Positions 33,141-44,779 of a stretch of 64,000 nt of DNA are shown here, piece by piece. Positions within the stretch are counted from its first letter, which is position 1; each line of letters begins with the position of its first letter. The stretch lies in NCBI GenBank assembly GCA_026119935.1, contig JALRMH010000057.1, positions 62,001 through 126,000 on the forward strand, read 5' to 3'. Source of the DNA: Endothia cerciana (taxonomy: Eukaryota > Ascomycota > Sordariomycetes > Diaporthales > Cryphonectriaceae). The notes below the pieces were generated by a model. The model searched no databases. It was not told the DNA's origin and was given only the letters and a program-made list of their open reading frames with translations. A program made the position numbers and the translations under genes.

Positions 33141-34391
33141 AGAATTTACAATTGCCGTATGCATGCCTGCTCTATACCAAGTCTGTATGATAATCTACAC
33201 TCACTTATCCTTCTAATTAACCCAAGAGTGGGATTTAGCACTAGTGAAGACACGATGTATGGAGAGCAATACGTACTGTCGAAGCTATCACTCATTTCGG
33301 AAGATACGCTTGGTTTGACTCGATAATAATATCATCGCGTTGCTCGAGGCTCGCATCAGTCGGGGGGGGGGGGGGGGGCGGGGCAAAGGGTGGCTTGAAG
33401 ACGTAGAATATGACTGGTATTAGCACCTATTGAAAACAATGGGCGGCCTCAAATGGTCGTTGTGATTCAACCTGGGCTACCAGCGCCGCAGCAGATCGGC
33501 GCATTTTGTCTTGCGGAACCACAAGAGGAGCCATTGGTTGTTGATGATCCACCAATGTTTCAAAAGACGGGTCGTCGCTTTCGCCAAGCATTTATCCCTC
33601 GTGATGAGACCCCGGGTGCCTGCCTGTGCACAAGGAGACATCTGGAGCTCGAAACGAAGTCGCTTGGGGCCGTTCAAGGCCTGTGCCACCGACGGTTAGG
33701 ATCGTCCGTAGGAGAATGAATCAGCCTGTAGGATCAGGTTCGGATATTTACAGAGGAGGCAAGCGAGTTCAGGCTTAACGCTGCCTTCCTACTTCTCGTA
33801 TTTCGGTTGTACACCATCTGCACCTCGCCGTACCTTGGGCCTTGTCTCGGCAGGTCGTGGGGAGGTGCTGAGAAGTTGGTTTAGGCGAATGATTTCTGGT
33901 TTCACTGTGCAACATATGACGGCAGCTCGCTTTCATTCATACTTTCGTGCGTTGAGGGCCAATCCAGAGAGGCCCGTGGGGGGGGGATCAAAAGGAGACT
34001 GCTCTTGATCATCCCTGCAGCGGCCCTTCTTCAGCCTCTAGTAAATTGTGATTCGCGCTGTTGAATTGAGCCTAATCAACGATCACCAGCAGCATTCAGG
34101 GGAGTCTACTTAGCACCAGTGTCTGCTTTGGGCCAGTGACATCAAAGCTTTCTGCTGTGGATACGATCCGCCCCTGAGTCGCATTGGCGCCCGGAGCGGT
34201 TCTCAGGGAGTCAATCTTAATACATCCTTTCGACTCCCTGCACGGAATAGGCCCCTACAATCGTCTTCTAAATTTATATCCCCCAAAAGACGACCTCCGA
34301 TAGCTCTTCCGGCTCTCGACCATCCTCTCGCTCATTGTTCACCATAGTCTCTCGTTTCCTGGTATTCTGATCCAGTATACACACTACCACA
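33141..34391. other. intergenic with G17 run
   Basis: No recognised gene. It contains a G17 homopolymer (33362-33378). A TATA-like TTTATAT lies near 34270-34276, about 120 bases before the next ATG. Confidence 0.4.
33362..33378. repeat. G17 homopolymer
   Basis: Seventeen consecutive G, then CGGGG, in intergenic DNA. Other long G-runs are at 1990-2001, 9757-9770, 11385-11395 and 29235-29246. Confidence 0.95.
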
Positions 34392-34992
34392 ATGAAGGTG
34401 CGCCGAATCCTCGAATCCTTTGAAGTATTGCTAGGATGGTATAGGAAGCTGATGGACCTCTTTTTAGACCAACGCAGTGATCCTCACCCTCGTCGGTGCC
34501 GCCAGCGCCCTCGTTGCCCGCTTTCCGGTCGCGCCAGAGAGCCTCATCGAGTACCAGAGGTGGTGTCCTGTCTGCGATACCGTGGCGATGAACTACAAGT
34601 GCATCAACGCAGGAGCATCATGCCAGGCTAGCGTGTTCATGTATGTGCTTGGTTGAGATCATTCTCTGCACAACGAACCAGCCCGGTTCGAGATATCTTC
34701 GCACATCAGTTCAACAGTGCCCTCAGACTGATGACTCCTCTACGGACGTGCTCGCACGGTATCCGCATGAGATCAAAACCTTGCTACTTGTGCTGACTGG
34801 CTTTCACAGGCCACCTGCCGAGGGCGGTGACGAATGCATTTCGTCGTGCTCGTCTATCTGCCAGCTGTCATACGTCGCCAACAGGTAAGTAAACCTGCCA
34901 CTTACTGTAACGACCGAGCCGTACAGTCATAATAACGGGATTGCAGCGACTACGGATATACTTGCAACGCCACCATCAGCCAATCTAATTAA
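34392..34992 (+). CDS. small secreted cysteine-rich protein (effector-like), four exons
   Basis: Exons 34392-34397 (only ATG AAG), 34468-34640, 34810-34884 and 34947-34992 join to 99 residues. Donors are GTGCGC, GTATGT and GTAAGT; acceptors are TTTTTAG, TTTCACAG and TTGCAG; all phases fit. The first 19 residues are a clear signal peptide (MKTNAVILTLVGAASALVA). The mature part has eight Cys at 35, 38, 47, 54, 69, 73, 77 and 91, beginning WCPVCD and including ISSCSSICQ. There are no membrane segments and one sequon near the end (NAT). No family was recognised and the spacing is not that of hydrophobins or CFEM. Size, secretion and Cys content fit a small secreted effector or surface protein. 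No single exon is long enough to stand out as an ORF. Confidence 0.82.
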
Positions 34993-36563
34993 GGCACGAA
35001 GCATCATGTAATTAGTATTCTCGAAGGGCACAATCGGATAGAAGAGCAGGAGATTGTTCTGGGGATTGGAAAGGACGTATGATGAACCCGAAATCTATAA
35101 AGTAGACCTCGGCAGCAGTGGAGGAATGTTAGCTACTCGCAGCGGCTCGCAGCGCTTTCAACCAGTCATAATGTGCATTTTTCATGATCCACAACAGTAG
35201 GTCTACGATAATAGATACTACTAACCATAATCTCAGCCAACCACGGTCCATTCGTGTCTTTTTTTCCCCTTGTCTTCTCTGCATTTCTCTCTTTTTACCT
35301 TTCTCTCTCCCTTTTCGTATCTCCCCCTCCTCCCTTCCTTCCTTTTCATATGGACCTCTTTTCCCCCGTTCTTATTCGCCTTCTCTCATCGAGGGAATGC
35401 CAAGTTGCGTAACTTTGGTATCAAATGTCATGCGGCTTGTGTGAGCCCAAGAAGGGAGATGCGTGTTGGTCAAGCAGCCATGAGAAGCCCCGAGTTAATA
35501 GTGTCGCCGCTGTCTACCTCTTCGCTTTCCGTGCTCTGTAGACCGCTGCTGCTCTTGACTTCTTCAGGAAATACCTTGGGCGCTCCTAGCAGCAGGTCCC
35601 TGAACTGTGACTTATTGAACATATATATTTCTCCTGAGGACTGTCCGCACCAGCCTAGTTGCGCTTTGCGTCTACTTGTTCGCCGTTCTTCGTAGTTTTA
35701 GAGAGGAACTAGTGCCTTTCAGATGTAGTGCTGAGCTATTTCCACCATTACAGCTTGATATAGGGATGGGGTTCACCGTCGCCAGTCTTATGTTCTGTGC
35801 TGCGATGCTGAGTATCAGTTTCCCATTTCTGCTGGCATCCATGCTGGCATTCAAATCCACCGCTCTCGATCTTCTGGGTCCAGACTGGTCACATTCACCT
35901 CACCAGCTTGCATTTTGTGCTTGAATACGCTGATAAATACCGAGTTCACCAATAAGCGTCGACCCCTCCAGAAATCAATCTAAAGATTCTTGATGAAATT
36001 GACTACGTCTTTGCGGTCCTAGAGGATCCTAACAAAATTTCTGAGTGGGTACACTGCGCTGGTCTCTCTCATACTCGCGCAAAAAGAGAGCTGGAATTCC
36101 GCAACAAGTAATAAGGGTGCCTGCACTCCGTTCAATATCACACTGCCGAGTCTGATGATGGTTGTAAAGCCTGTGGGCTCTGGGTCGTTGCGGCAACCAT
36201 AGATGGACTCCTGGCTACAATATCTCGCAATTATGTTGACTAGATGATTACCGACTAGAGTCCAAGTATACGTAGTCTAACCCTTGCTTTACCCTTTTCC
36301 CTTTCCCCCCGAATAACATTCCTTCTTTTGTTTTCCGTCTTTGCTTCCTAGTCCCTGATGCCAAGCACGTTCACACAATCAAGAAGGAGTGTGTATATAG
36401 CCGCGAGGAAAGACGGGTAAGTCCGGCCATCGGTAGAGGCACCGCATACAGCTAGAGGTTATGAATATATCGTTGCTCCCAGGATATCAGTCCACGCCTC
36501 AATAGAGGTACAGACGGCCCTAAGTACCAGATGCTGAGGACGTCCCCCTTCACCGGTCATTAC
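34993..36563. other. intergenic
   Basis: No gene supported. A minus-strand stretch at 35615-35480 reads as a plausible acidic C-terminus (ending SGDTINSGLLMAA), possibly a remnant. Confidence 0.35.
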
Positions 36564-38240
36564 TCAATGTTTGCGGAACCAGTCAAGACACCCATCCCAG
36601 ATGCTGACTTCGTACTCGTACAGCGTAATGTCGATCCATTCAGTGGCGAAAGCAGTGACGTCAAACTGAAATTCAATCTCCTCACTCAGGCCGTTGGCAC
36701 AGTCAGTGCTACTGGTAGAATTAGGGTACGCCACACTGCCCGATGTAGCGTTGATGGCCTGAGTGGCACTGGCGGTCGTGATGAACGGGAAAGAGGGCTC
36801 GGCCTTGATGCCAGTGCTGAGATCGACGAGGCCATCAAACAGCTTACAAGCAAACTCGACAGTGAAGTCGATGTATGGCCTGAGTGTGATTGTAACATCC
36901 TCAGTGACGTTGAATGTGGCATCATAATCTGTCTCCCAACCGCTAGAGTCTGCAATGATCAGAGTCAGCTGGGAACTGAACGTACTTCAAGCTCTAAAAG
37001 CCATTCACAAGGGCAGAGATGGGCCACAATTTCTTCCCTCTCTTCTTTTTCTTTCTTTAGGAGCACTTACAAGAGGAGTCCCAGTCTTTGAAATCGATGT
37101 GGATCGTGCCATTGGGCATCTGCGATTCGAACTCGCCGGTTACCGTGCCACCAGCAGCGGCGGAGACCGAGGCACCAAAGCTGATGCCTGCAGACGGACC
37201 CAATGATATGATACCAGGAACGTCGAGGACAGAATAGCTCAGTGCATCTGGCGCCCATGTCCAGCTGTCAGTCCACGTATCCTTGATCGTAACCTCCATA
37301 TCTGCATAATGATGTACCGATTTATCGACATCGATGTAGAATTCGGTGACACCTTTGAACAGCTCCCACTTTGCATGACCAGAATATCTGACAGAGTTGT
37401 TGACATAGGCCTCGTTCACAACTACTGTTACATAGTCTGTATCCACAATAGTTTGGTCGGAAGGAATGGAATACTCGTAGGCGATACACAGGCCGTCGTC
37501 GTTCCAGCTGATTCCACGTTTGCCAAGTGATTTTGCCCCGCTGGTAAAGTCAATTTCGGTTGAGCCTGCGAACCTGTTATCATCCGGATCTTCTCCCTAG
37601 AGCTTACAATGGCATAACAGAACGACATGATTATGCATCAGGGTATTCCAGGGCGTGGAGGCGCAACGAAAGGTGAGTTCTTACTCGCAGTGCTGACAAG
37701 GTCACTCTTCTCAGCCTGAGCAATGATTGTCAGATTGGTCTCTAGCGCGACAAGAGAGTCGGAATCGGCCACAAAAAAGGATCGCTCAAGCTCGGTATCA
37801 CAATCGCCCAGGTGGTTCGTAATCATCACAAAGCTATTGTTGAGCGAGCTCCACTCCGAGAGCGCCTCGCCGTAGGCCTCAGTGTTGTTGAAGGTAACCG
37901 CCACAGAACTCTGGCCGGTGCAGTCAACCCCAACCACGTCGTCGATATCCTCGAGAACCACGGCGGAGTTCTGCATAGTCAGGCCTACAGAGACAGCGCT
38001 GTCGTTGGTCGGGGTCTGCCACGCGAGGCTGAGATTCTTCTTCGGCACAATACTCCGGCCCGCGGTCTGGACCCCATTGTTGTTTGCGACAGGCCTGAGT
38101 GGAAGACTTGTCACGGAGGCGGCGGGTTGGGACAATGAAGAATTCGTCGGGTATGAGTTGGAAGCCACCGCTGGTGCAGAGTAGACGGGACTTGAGAGTA
38201 AAGACAGGATGAGAATTCCGACGTTGTATCTGAAAGCCAT
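36564..38240 (-). CDS. large secreted protein of the DUF7029/DUF7223 type
   Basis: Three exons (38240-37685, 37565-37071, 36949-36564; introns of 119 and 121 bp with GTAAG donors and GCAG acceptors) give 478 residues. A signal peptide covers about 1-21. The first domain (about 70-180) has SAVVLEDIDDVVGVDC and FVMITNHLGDCDTELERSFF. A dibasic LGKR (residues 199-202) then precedes GISWNDDG, as expected for Kex2 processing. The second domain has YSGHAKWELFKGVTEFYIDV, SWTWAPDALSYSVLDVPGII and LRPYIDFTVEFACKLFDGLV. Many sequons are present. The order matches fungal secreted proteins annotated with these two domains of unknown function. The function is not known; an extracellular or wall role is inferred. 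Confidence 0.85.
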
Positions 38241-41200
38241 ATTGAAGAAAAAAAATCAAGCGGGAAGGATCATAAAAGATAGACTTGGGTCAGGGCGGCG
38301 GATAGCCGAAAGTTGTGTGAATTGTTGCAAAGAATGACTGAGGTGAAAGAACAATGTAAAGAATGACAAAGTCGTCTCGACTAGAGCACCACCAGACCTG
38401 AGGACCTAGGAACGGACATCAGATAGTAGGGACATAGTCGACGTCGATTCGACAAGCAGTTAGAGCTGTAATTATATCAAAAGGCACACTAAGGAGCGGC
38501 AGCAGCCGTTGAACCTTGGGAAGATGAACTTCCCCTGCCACGCCTGCATATGCCCGCGCGTCCAGGGGTTTGCAGATCAGGAACGGGTGTTCCCCCCTCC
38601 TCCCCTGGTTCCTGCAAGGTCGATCAGATCCCATGGGAAAGGGAACTGAGTCGTGCTCATGCGAGGATTGGATGACTGTTCCTCCACCCCGGGCCGAGCT
38701 CATTTCAATCCCTTACCGGGGCGAGTCTCCTATACGCCCGCGGGCTGTTTTCTCGGCCAAATGGGATACCACTCGGTCACATCCCCGGTCTGCGACCTTT
38801 TGCGGATCGTACTCCGGGTACCATTCTATTAAGGCGATCCGGTACGGTCTAACTAGACGTTGCCTCAGCTTACCTTTCCAAGCTCTTGCCCCCCTCCCCT
38901 CCTTCGGTGCGAGATAAGACTGAGACGGGTCCGGCGACCCTGCAACCTCCTCCTTCCTCAGGTCCATCAGATTCACAACCAGTCATGGTATTCTTGCAGT
39001 CAGGAAATGTTGTGCGACTGTGTTCAGCAGTTCGTGAACCTATTTGCTATGAGATCCGGGGTGCATGCAGACTGTGCGCATGAGATACTGCTTTTGTACG
39101 AGCGCGCCGGGCACAGCCGCAAGCCGCAAGTAATTACACGATAACGGCTCGGAGGATCCTGAGCTACCATAGCATCATAGTACTAAATATACCATGTGGT
39201 GAGGGCCCACACCCTCGGGCAGATCACCGAGCATGTGGGCCTGACATGCTGTACATAGTAATAGCGGAGACTTATCTGCCTCGCGAGCTTCAACCAGCAA
39301 TCACCAGCTGCAGTGGTAAAACAATAGAGGTGGTGATATTTCAACGTCGTTATACTCCAGATCAGCTACTACGGTACGGCTCGACACCGACTCGTAATAC
39401 GAACACACATTCTCCTTCAGCTCACAGAGCAAACACCAAACTCATCCACTAGGAGGGAGGAGGCTTCGAGAAGTCGGGAAGGCTAGAGAAGGAACGGCCA
39501 GAGCCTTGAGCTTCTGATTTACCGAGGAGCCCTCGGAGAGTTCACTCTAGCCGCTTGGTGTACTGGGCTCGCTCCATACGCCTGCGAACCCGCCTTGTGG
39601 CGGTGCAGTACGAGAAATCTTGCAGTGTCGCCTGCTGGGTGATTACTGGGTAACAGGTGGATATATTGTCTCAGCTGTTTAAGTAGGTACCCTCGGTGTG
39701 GTGGGCACACCAATTCTAGCTGGCTTCATCGTATCTCAAGGGGATTTTGAAAACCCCTCGAGTAAAATTGGCCTCGGTATTCGTGAGGTGTAGATGGTTT
39801 GGGACGATGACTACATCGCCAGAAGTGTGAGGCTGGTTTACTATGCTCTGTGATCTGGGTGAGACTCAGCCTGACTAAGGTTAGACGGATGAGAATTGAT
39901 TTCAAGAGGCTTGCATGCCAGGCTCCCGAGTTGCTTCCCTACGCGACTCTGGCCTTCTGCTTTCCGAAAGGTGTCATGGGGAAGTGGAGGGTCCTCACTG
40001 GAGCGTGGACTCCTCAGCGCGATGAAGGAGCATGTGGCACAGGTTTCGAAACATCGTAAAGAAATATCCAACGAAGCAGGTGTGCCTTGAAAGATATACA
40101 ATATGGCGCAGCTCCGATCCCTTTCCAACCCCACCTCCTCCCCCCAAAACAGGAGGCCCGATGCAAAATCTCCAGATTGCTTGGCATCTGAGCAGAGATG
40201 AAGCGGCATGACTCGGTACGACGGTGCACCGCAGGACTGTCTCCACAAGGGCAGCTCAAAGTTTATGCTTCTCCTACAGGGCATCCATTTCAAGATGATC
40301 AGTCGCTTCCGACCTCATACGTGCTTGACACGTAGACGAAGAGGGGCAGACCTCAGGGCCTCCAAACAGGATCAAGTGCTGATGCTCTGATGCGGATTTA
40401 AAAACTCAAGCTCCTTCTCAGGGGCCGGCCAAGGAAACCGCCGGCAAATCTACCTCGATATTCAGATGTGTCAATGCAACCGACGACCCTGGAAGGCCGG
40501 TGCGCCTTGCATGTGAGTATCTCCTCTTTAGGTCTCAAGGCCGTCCGAGCGGCCTCAAGGGCCGGTTTATTTAACGAACGCGAAGTATAGGCCCCGTGTG
40601 CATTAAAAAAAAAAGACGGCCCTTTGAGGACAGCAGAATCTCAAGACCAGACACGGTAGTCGCTATCGAACATGCTCATTGCGGTGCCAGGCTTGAGAAA
40701 TACCAGAGGATCGTATTGCTATCCAGCCGTCATCTCGTTGTATCGGAGGGCATACATTGTTGGCGATGCTGTATCTGACCACACCTGCGATGGAATACAC
40801 AGTCGGAGGACGAGGCCGTATTGGGCGGGTCATCACGGGCAAGAGATGCCAAAAAGATGGCACGGGTGGTTAGTGGTCGCCATGTCGGACCAAAGACAGA
40901 CAGTCAATAATCCTGGCGTTCAATGTTTGGAGATATCCCACGAGTCCAGACACCTTTGTGGACCAAAAGGAGCCTACGGCCCGGAGCACGAGGTCAGCGG
41001 ACCGTGGCGCATTGGACACTGCCAGGCAGTGGGTGCCGCCGGCCGGAGGCTATACCCGGATCCGACAAAACGGGGGAGTCTTGCGGCGAAGACAGCACGA
41101 GCTGCCTTCCTGGTTCATAATATATACACTTTTTGTGTCTTGGCTTTGGGTCACCCTCTTGTCTTCCCCACGGGGTCTCCATTCGGCACCTCAGCCTACG

Positions 41201-41584
41201 ATGGAACCCAAAGGCCGACTAGCAGAATGGGAACCGGGCAATGCGCCATGGCGGGTTGTTGCTCGAGGAAGCGACCCTTCTCACGATGTAACATCTATGT
41301 TTGCGCTCCAATCAAGACCTGGCCAGAAGGACCCGCCCAACTTAACTTGCGGTTATACCATGGTAGGGAATCACAATATCGGCCGAACTGCAAACGCAAG
41401 TCATGACAGTCGCCAGGGCGAGATGGGCGACTCAGCCCTCGGCGTTTCAGAGATAAATATAAGATTTAGGCAGCGCTTTGAATGTATACTCGAAAGCATT
41501 TGACTGAAGTCTGTCCCTGGCCCTGATGGAACTCACTCACTTGCCAAGTCGGAGCCAAATAAGAGGCCGTCAAGGTTCTTCGAG
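38241..41584. other. intergenic, 3.3 kb
   Basis: No convincing gene. The longest ORF (40672-41406, 244 codons) overlaps another of 181 codons in a second frame and has no domain. A TATA-like ATAAATATAAG at about 41454-41464 lies 120 bases before the GH51 ATG. Confidence 0.4.
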
Positions 41585-44472
41585 ATGGCCCTGTTCAAGA
41601 TGCTCACACTCTCGCTGGCTGCTTGGGCGGCCAAGGTCAACGGAGTGACGCTGACCGTATCTCCGACCGGAGGCAACGCGTCTAGTCCCCTACTGTATGG
41701 GATTATGTTCGAGGTAGGAACCCACCGCTGAACCTTCGTGCGCCAGCTGAACTCAAGCTAAAGCTCAGCCATAGGATATCAACAATTCCGGTATGCCTGA
41801 TTCCTCGCGCAGGGGACCATGTGAGCCAAGTCGCTAATCTCACCACGCAGGCGACGGAGGAATCCACGGCCAGCTTTTGAGGAACAATGGCTTCCAGGGT
41901 GATGACCCAGGGCTGACCGCTTACAGTGCGGTTGAGAATGTGACGCTCTCTGTTGATACTGCCAATCCCCTTTCAACAGCCATCACGAGTTCTTTGAAAG
42001 TTTCCGTGCCGTCCGGCACGACGGGGCAGGTGGGCTTTTCCAATGCAGGTTATCTGGGCGTCCCCGTCAATCAAGATAGTAAGCAGCTTCTCATCATTAC
42101 AGCAACCTCTGAAAAAAAAAAAAAAAGAAACGATTAAGACCTTCGCCCTCCCCCCCCCCCCCGGCCCCAGCCCTTGTTCTACAGAGAGAGGTTCGATAGA
42201 CCCCTCTCCAGGCTCATATCCTCTGCGATAGTATCCCCTTGAGATGAACTCCTATAGGTCAAATTCAGATTGGGACAGCCTCCTTTGGGATAACCTCACA
42301 TCCGATTACCATCCATATTTCCACCCCCCCTGGCGCAATGTTGACTCCGGTTCTGCAGCATATGCGAATTACTTCTGGATGAAAGGAACCTATGACGGCA
42401 ACGTCACACTTGAACTCTATGGGCCGAGCGGTACAGTCTATGCATCAAAGACGATCGCTGTCACCAGCAACTCATCCGCCTTCAGCTACTTCGAGACGAC
42501 GTATACCTCGGAACAGAGCTACGAGAGCAACAATGCCTGGAAGCTCACCTTCGACGCAGCCTCAGTGGCTGGCTCAGCTCTGTACTTCGACCTAGTCCAG
42601 CTGTTCCCTGCCACATACAATGCAAGGTCGGGCTTTCCTCTCTTTCTCTTCCTCTTCCTGTCTTTGTTGTATCATAAGGGAGATCGTGGCTCATATCGTC
42701 GAATCCCAGGTACAATGGCCTGCGAAACGATGTGGCCACGTACCTCGCACAAAACGAGCCTTCTTTTCTCAGATTTCCAGGAGGAAACAACTTGTAAGCA
42801 TATCAATGTCCATCAGATCAGAGCTCACAGCCGGCCGTACTAACGCGTCTCGAACATATAGAGAAGGAGAAACACCGAGCGACCGCTGGAAATGGAATGC
42901 AACAATTGGGGTGACTCAAACTATCCTGGCTTCACAGCATCGTATTTACGATCACATCGCTAACAGCGTATAAGCCTGTCCAACTTAGACCCGGCCGAGA
43001 GGGCGACTGGGGTTATCCAAACACGGATGCGCTCGGCTTGATGGAGTACATGTACTGGTGCAGCGATATGTATGAGAGCTCATTCCCGTTTGAGCCTTTT
43101 CCACCAGTCAGGCAATCCCGATCAGGAGCGGCTCGAGTGCCTCGAGTCCTTTTGACCCAACCCAATACCCTCCCCTCCCTGCCTTCTTCATCCAGCAAGA
43201 CAACCTCGGCGGACCCCTTCTCAATTTTCAAAAAGTTCGTATGCTAAAGCGACATTTTATAGGGCGATGTCGCCGCTCTTAGCTGTGTGGTCCGGACTAT
43301 CCCTGGGCGGAACCGTTGTTTCTGGATCCGCCTTGGAACCTTATATCGACGACATCCTCAACGAGCTCGAATTCCTTCTAGGATCCACTGACACCACCTA
43401 CGGCGCGTTGAGGGCCGAATACGGACAGACCGACCCCTTCACTGTGGAGTATATCGAGGTCGGCAATGAGGATAACCTGGCCGGAGGGTGTGACACCTAC
43501 TCCAGCCGGTTCACAGCTATCTATGATGCCGTTCATGCGCAATACCCGGACATCACAGTTGTGGCATCGACATCGGATACCTCATGCCTGCCTTCAACGA
43601 TGCCCAATGGGACAATGACCGATACGCATCATTATCTCACCCCCGACGGGTTCGTGGAGCTGTTCGATGAGTGGGACCATGTCTCGCGGACTGGACCGGC
43701 AGTCCTGGTCGGGGAATACGCCAGCACCTCAGGTAACGACGGCACAACAACCTACTGGTCCTACATGCAGGGAAGCTGCTCGGAGGCTGTGTACATGATT
43801 GGTAAGTCCAGGTATTCAGCGCCTTTGTAGCCCGGAGTGGACAGACCTGCTCGCTTCCGCACCACAATCACGCTGCTAACACGGACCCGTCTGGCCAGGT
43901 ATGGAGAGAAATAGTGACATCGTCAAGATGGCAAGCTTTGCCCCCCTGCTCGAACATTTTGATATGGCCGAATGGTCGGTACGTGTAGCCCCATCTTCCT
44001 TGCTGATCCCGTCCCTTGAAACCGGCAGCGTTCTCGTTGCTCACACCCGGTAACAACTGTGCAGCCGGATCTCTTCGGCGTCAACTCGACAGTCGGCTCC
44101 ATTACCGGATCCACCTCCTTCTGGGTGCAGAACATGTTCTCCACGCACCGTGGCGATACCATCCTTCCAGTGACCTCGGATTCCGCCTTCGGCCCTGTAT
44201 ACTGGGTGGCTTCTTCGAAGTCCAGCTCAACCTACTACGTCAAGCTGGCTAATTATGGGTCGTCGACCGAGACAATCGCCGTCAGGTTCTCCGATGCGAC
44301 ACTGTCGTCTTCTGCGACCCTTGTTATGCTGAGCGGAGGCGAACTAGTGTCCAACTACCCCGGCATCGTTTCCGTCACCCCTCAAACCTCAAACATCTCT
44401 GGCAGCGCATCTGGAGGATACGAGTTTAGCATTCCCGCCTGGGGCGTGGCTGTATTGTCTGTCGCAACCTAA
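41585..44472 (+). CDS. GH51 alpha-L-arabinofuranosidase, secreted
   Basis: Releases terminal arabinose from arabinan and arabinoxylan outside the cell. Ten exons (41585-41713, 41775-41790, 41851-42078, 42359-42626, 42710-42793, 42862-42910, 42975-43069, 43263-43801, 43899-43978, 44065-44472) join in phase to 631 residues, the family length. The signal peptide is about 1-20. Landmarks are LLYGIMFEDINNSGDGGIHG, the carbohydrate-binding-like NYFWMKGTYDGNVTLELYG, LRFPGGNNLEGETPSDRWKW and LGLMEYMYWCSD. The acid/base is the Glu of EVGNEDNL (residue 359) and the nucleophile is the Glu of LVGEYAS (residue 441). The C-terminal beta-sandwich ends in WGVAVLSVAT. Exon 2 is only 16 nt. Intron 3 is 280 bp and holds an A15 and a C13 run. 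The donor of intron 4 (GTCGGG) is unusual. The gene appears intact. Confidence 0.95.
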
Positions 44473-44779
44473 TCTGGCGGTTACCGCCCTTCTGGCGCCT
44501 AGCGTTAGTCTCTAGGTACCGGGAGCCAGAAGTCACCTCGTAGTTGCCATGCCGCTATTAAGATGAGCTCATTGAGTCTGGGCCACCTCGCCGGGGCCCT
44601 TTTTATGCCAAGAATGGCAAGAGGAAAAAAAGAAGAAAGAAAGTTGCCGCACAGTGTATTGCCCTAAACGCCTCGCCATGCCGCAAATCCTGAAAAAGAT
44701 CCTGTTGCCCACCTCAAAACCTGCGGAAGGCCGTGTTAGCGGCCACTCGGATGTATGTGTGATTTATGCGGCGGCCGAC
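44473..44779. other. intergenic between convergent GH51 and AP-2 mu
   Basis: Short 3'-to-3' spacer with A/G-rich sequence near 44620-44645; no gene. Confidence 0.5.

Noticed and set aside
40672..41406. 244-codon ORF upstream of GH51
   Set aside because: Overlaps a second long frame, has no recognised motif and no coding bias clear enough to support it.
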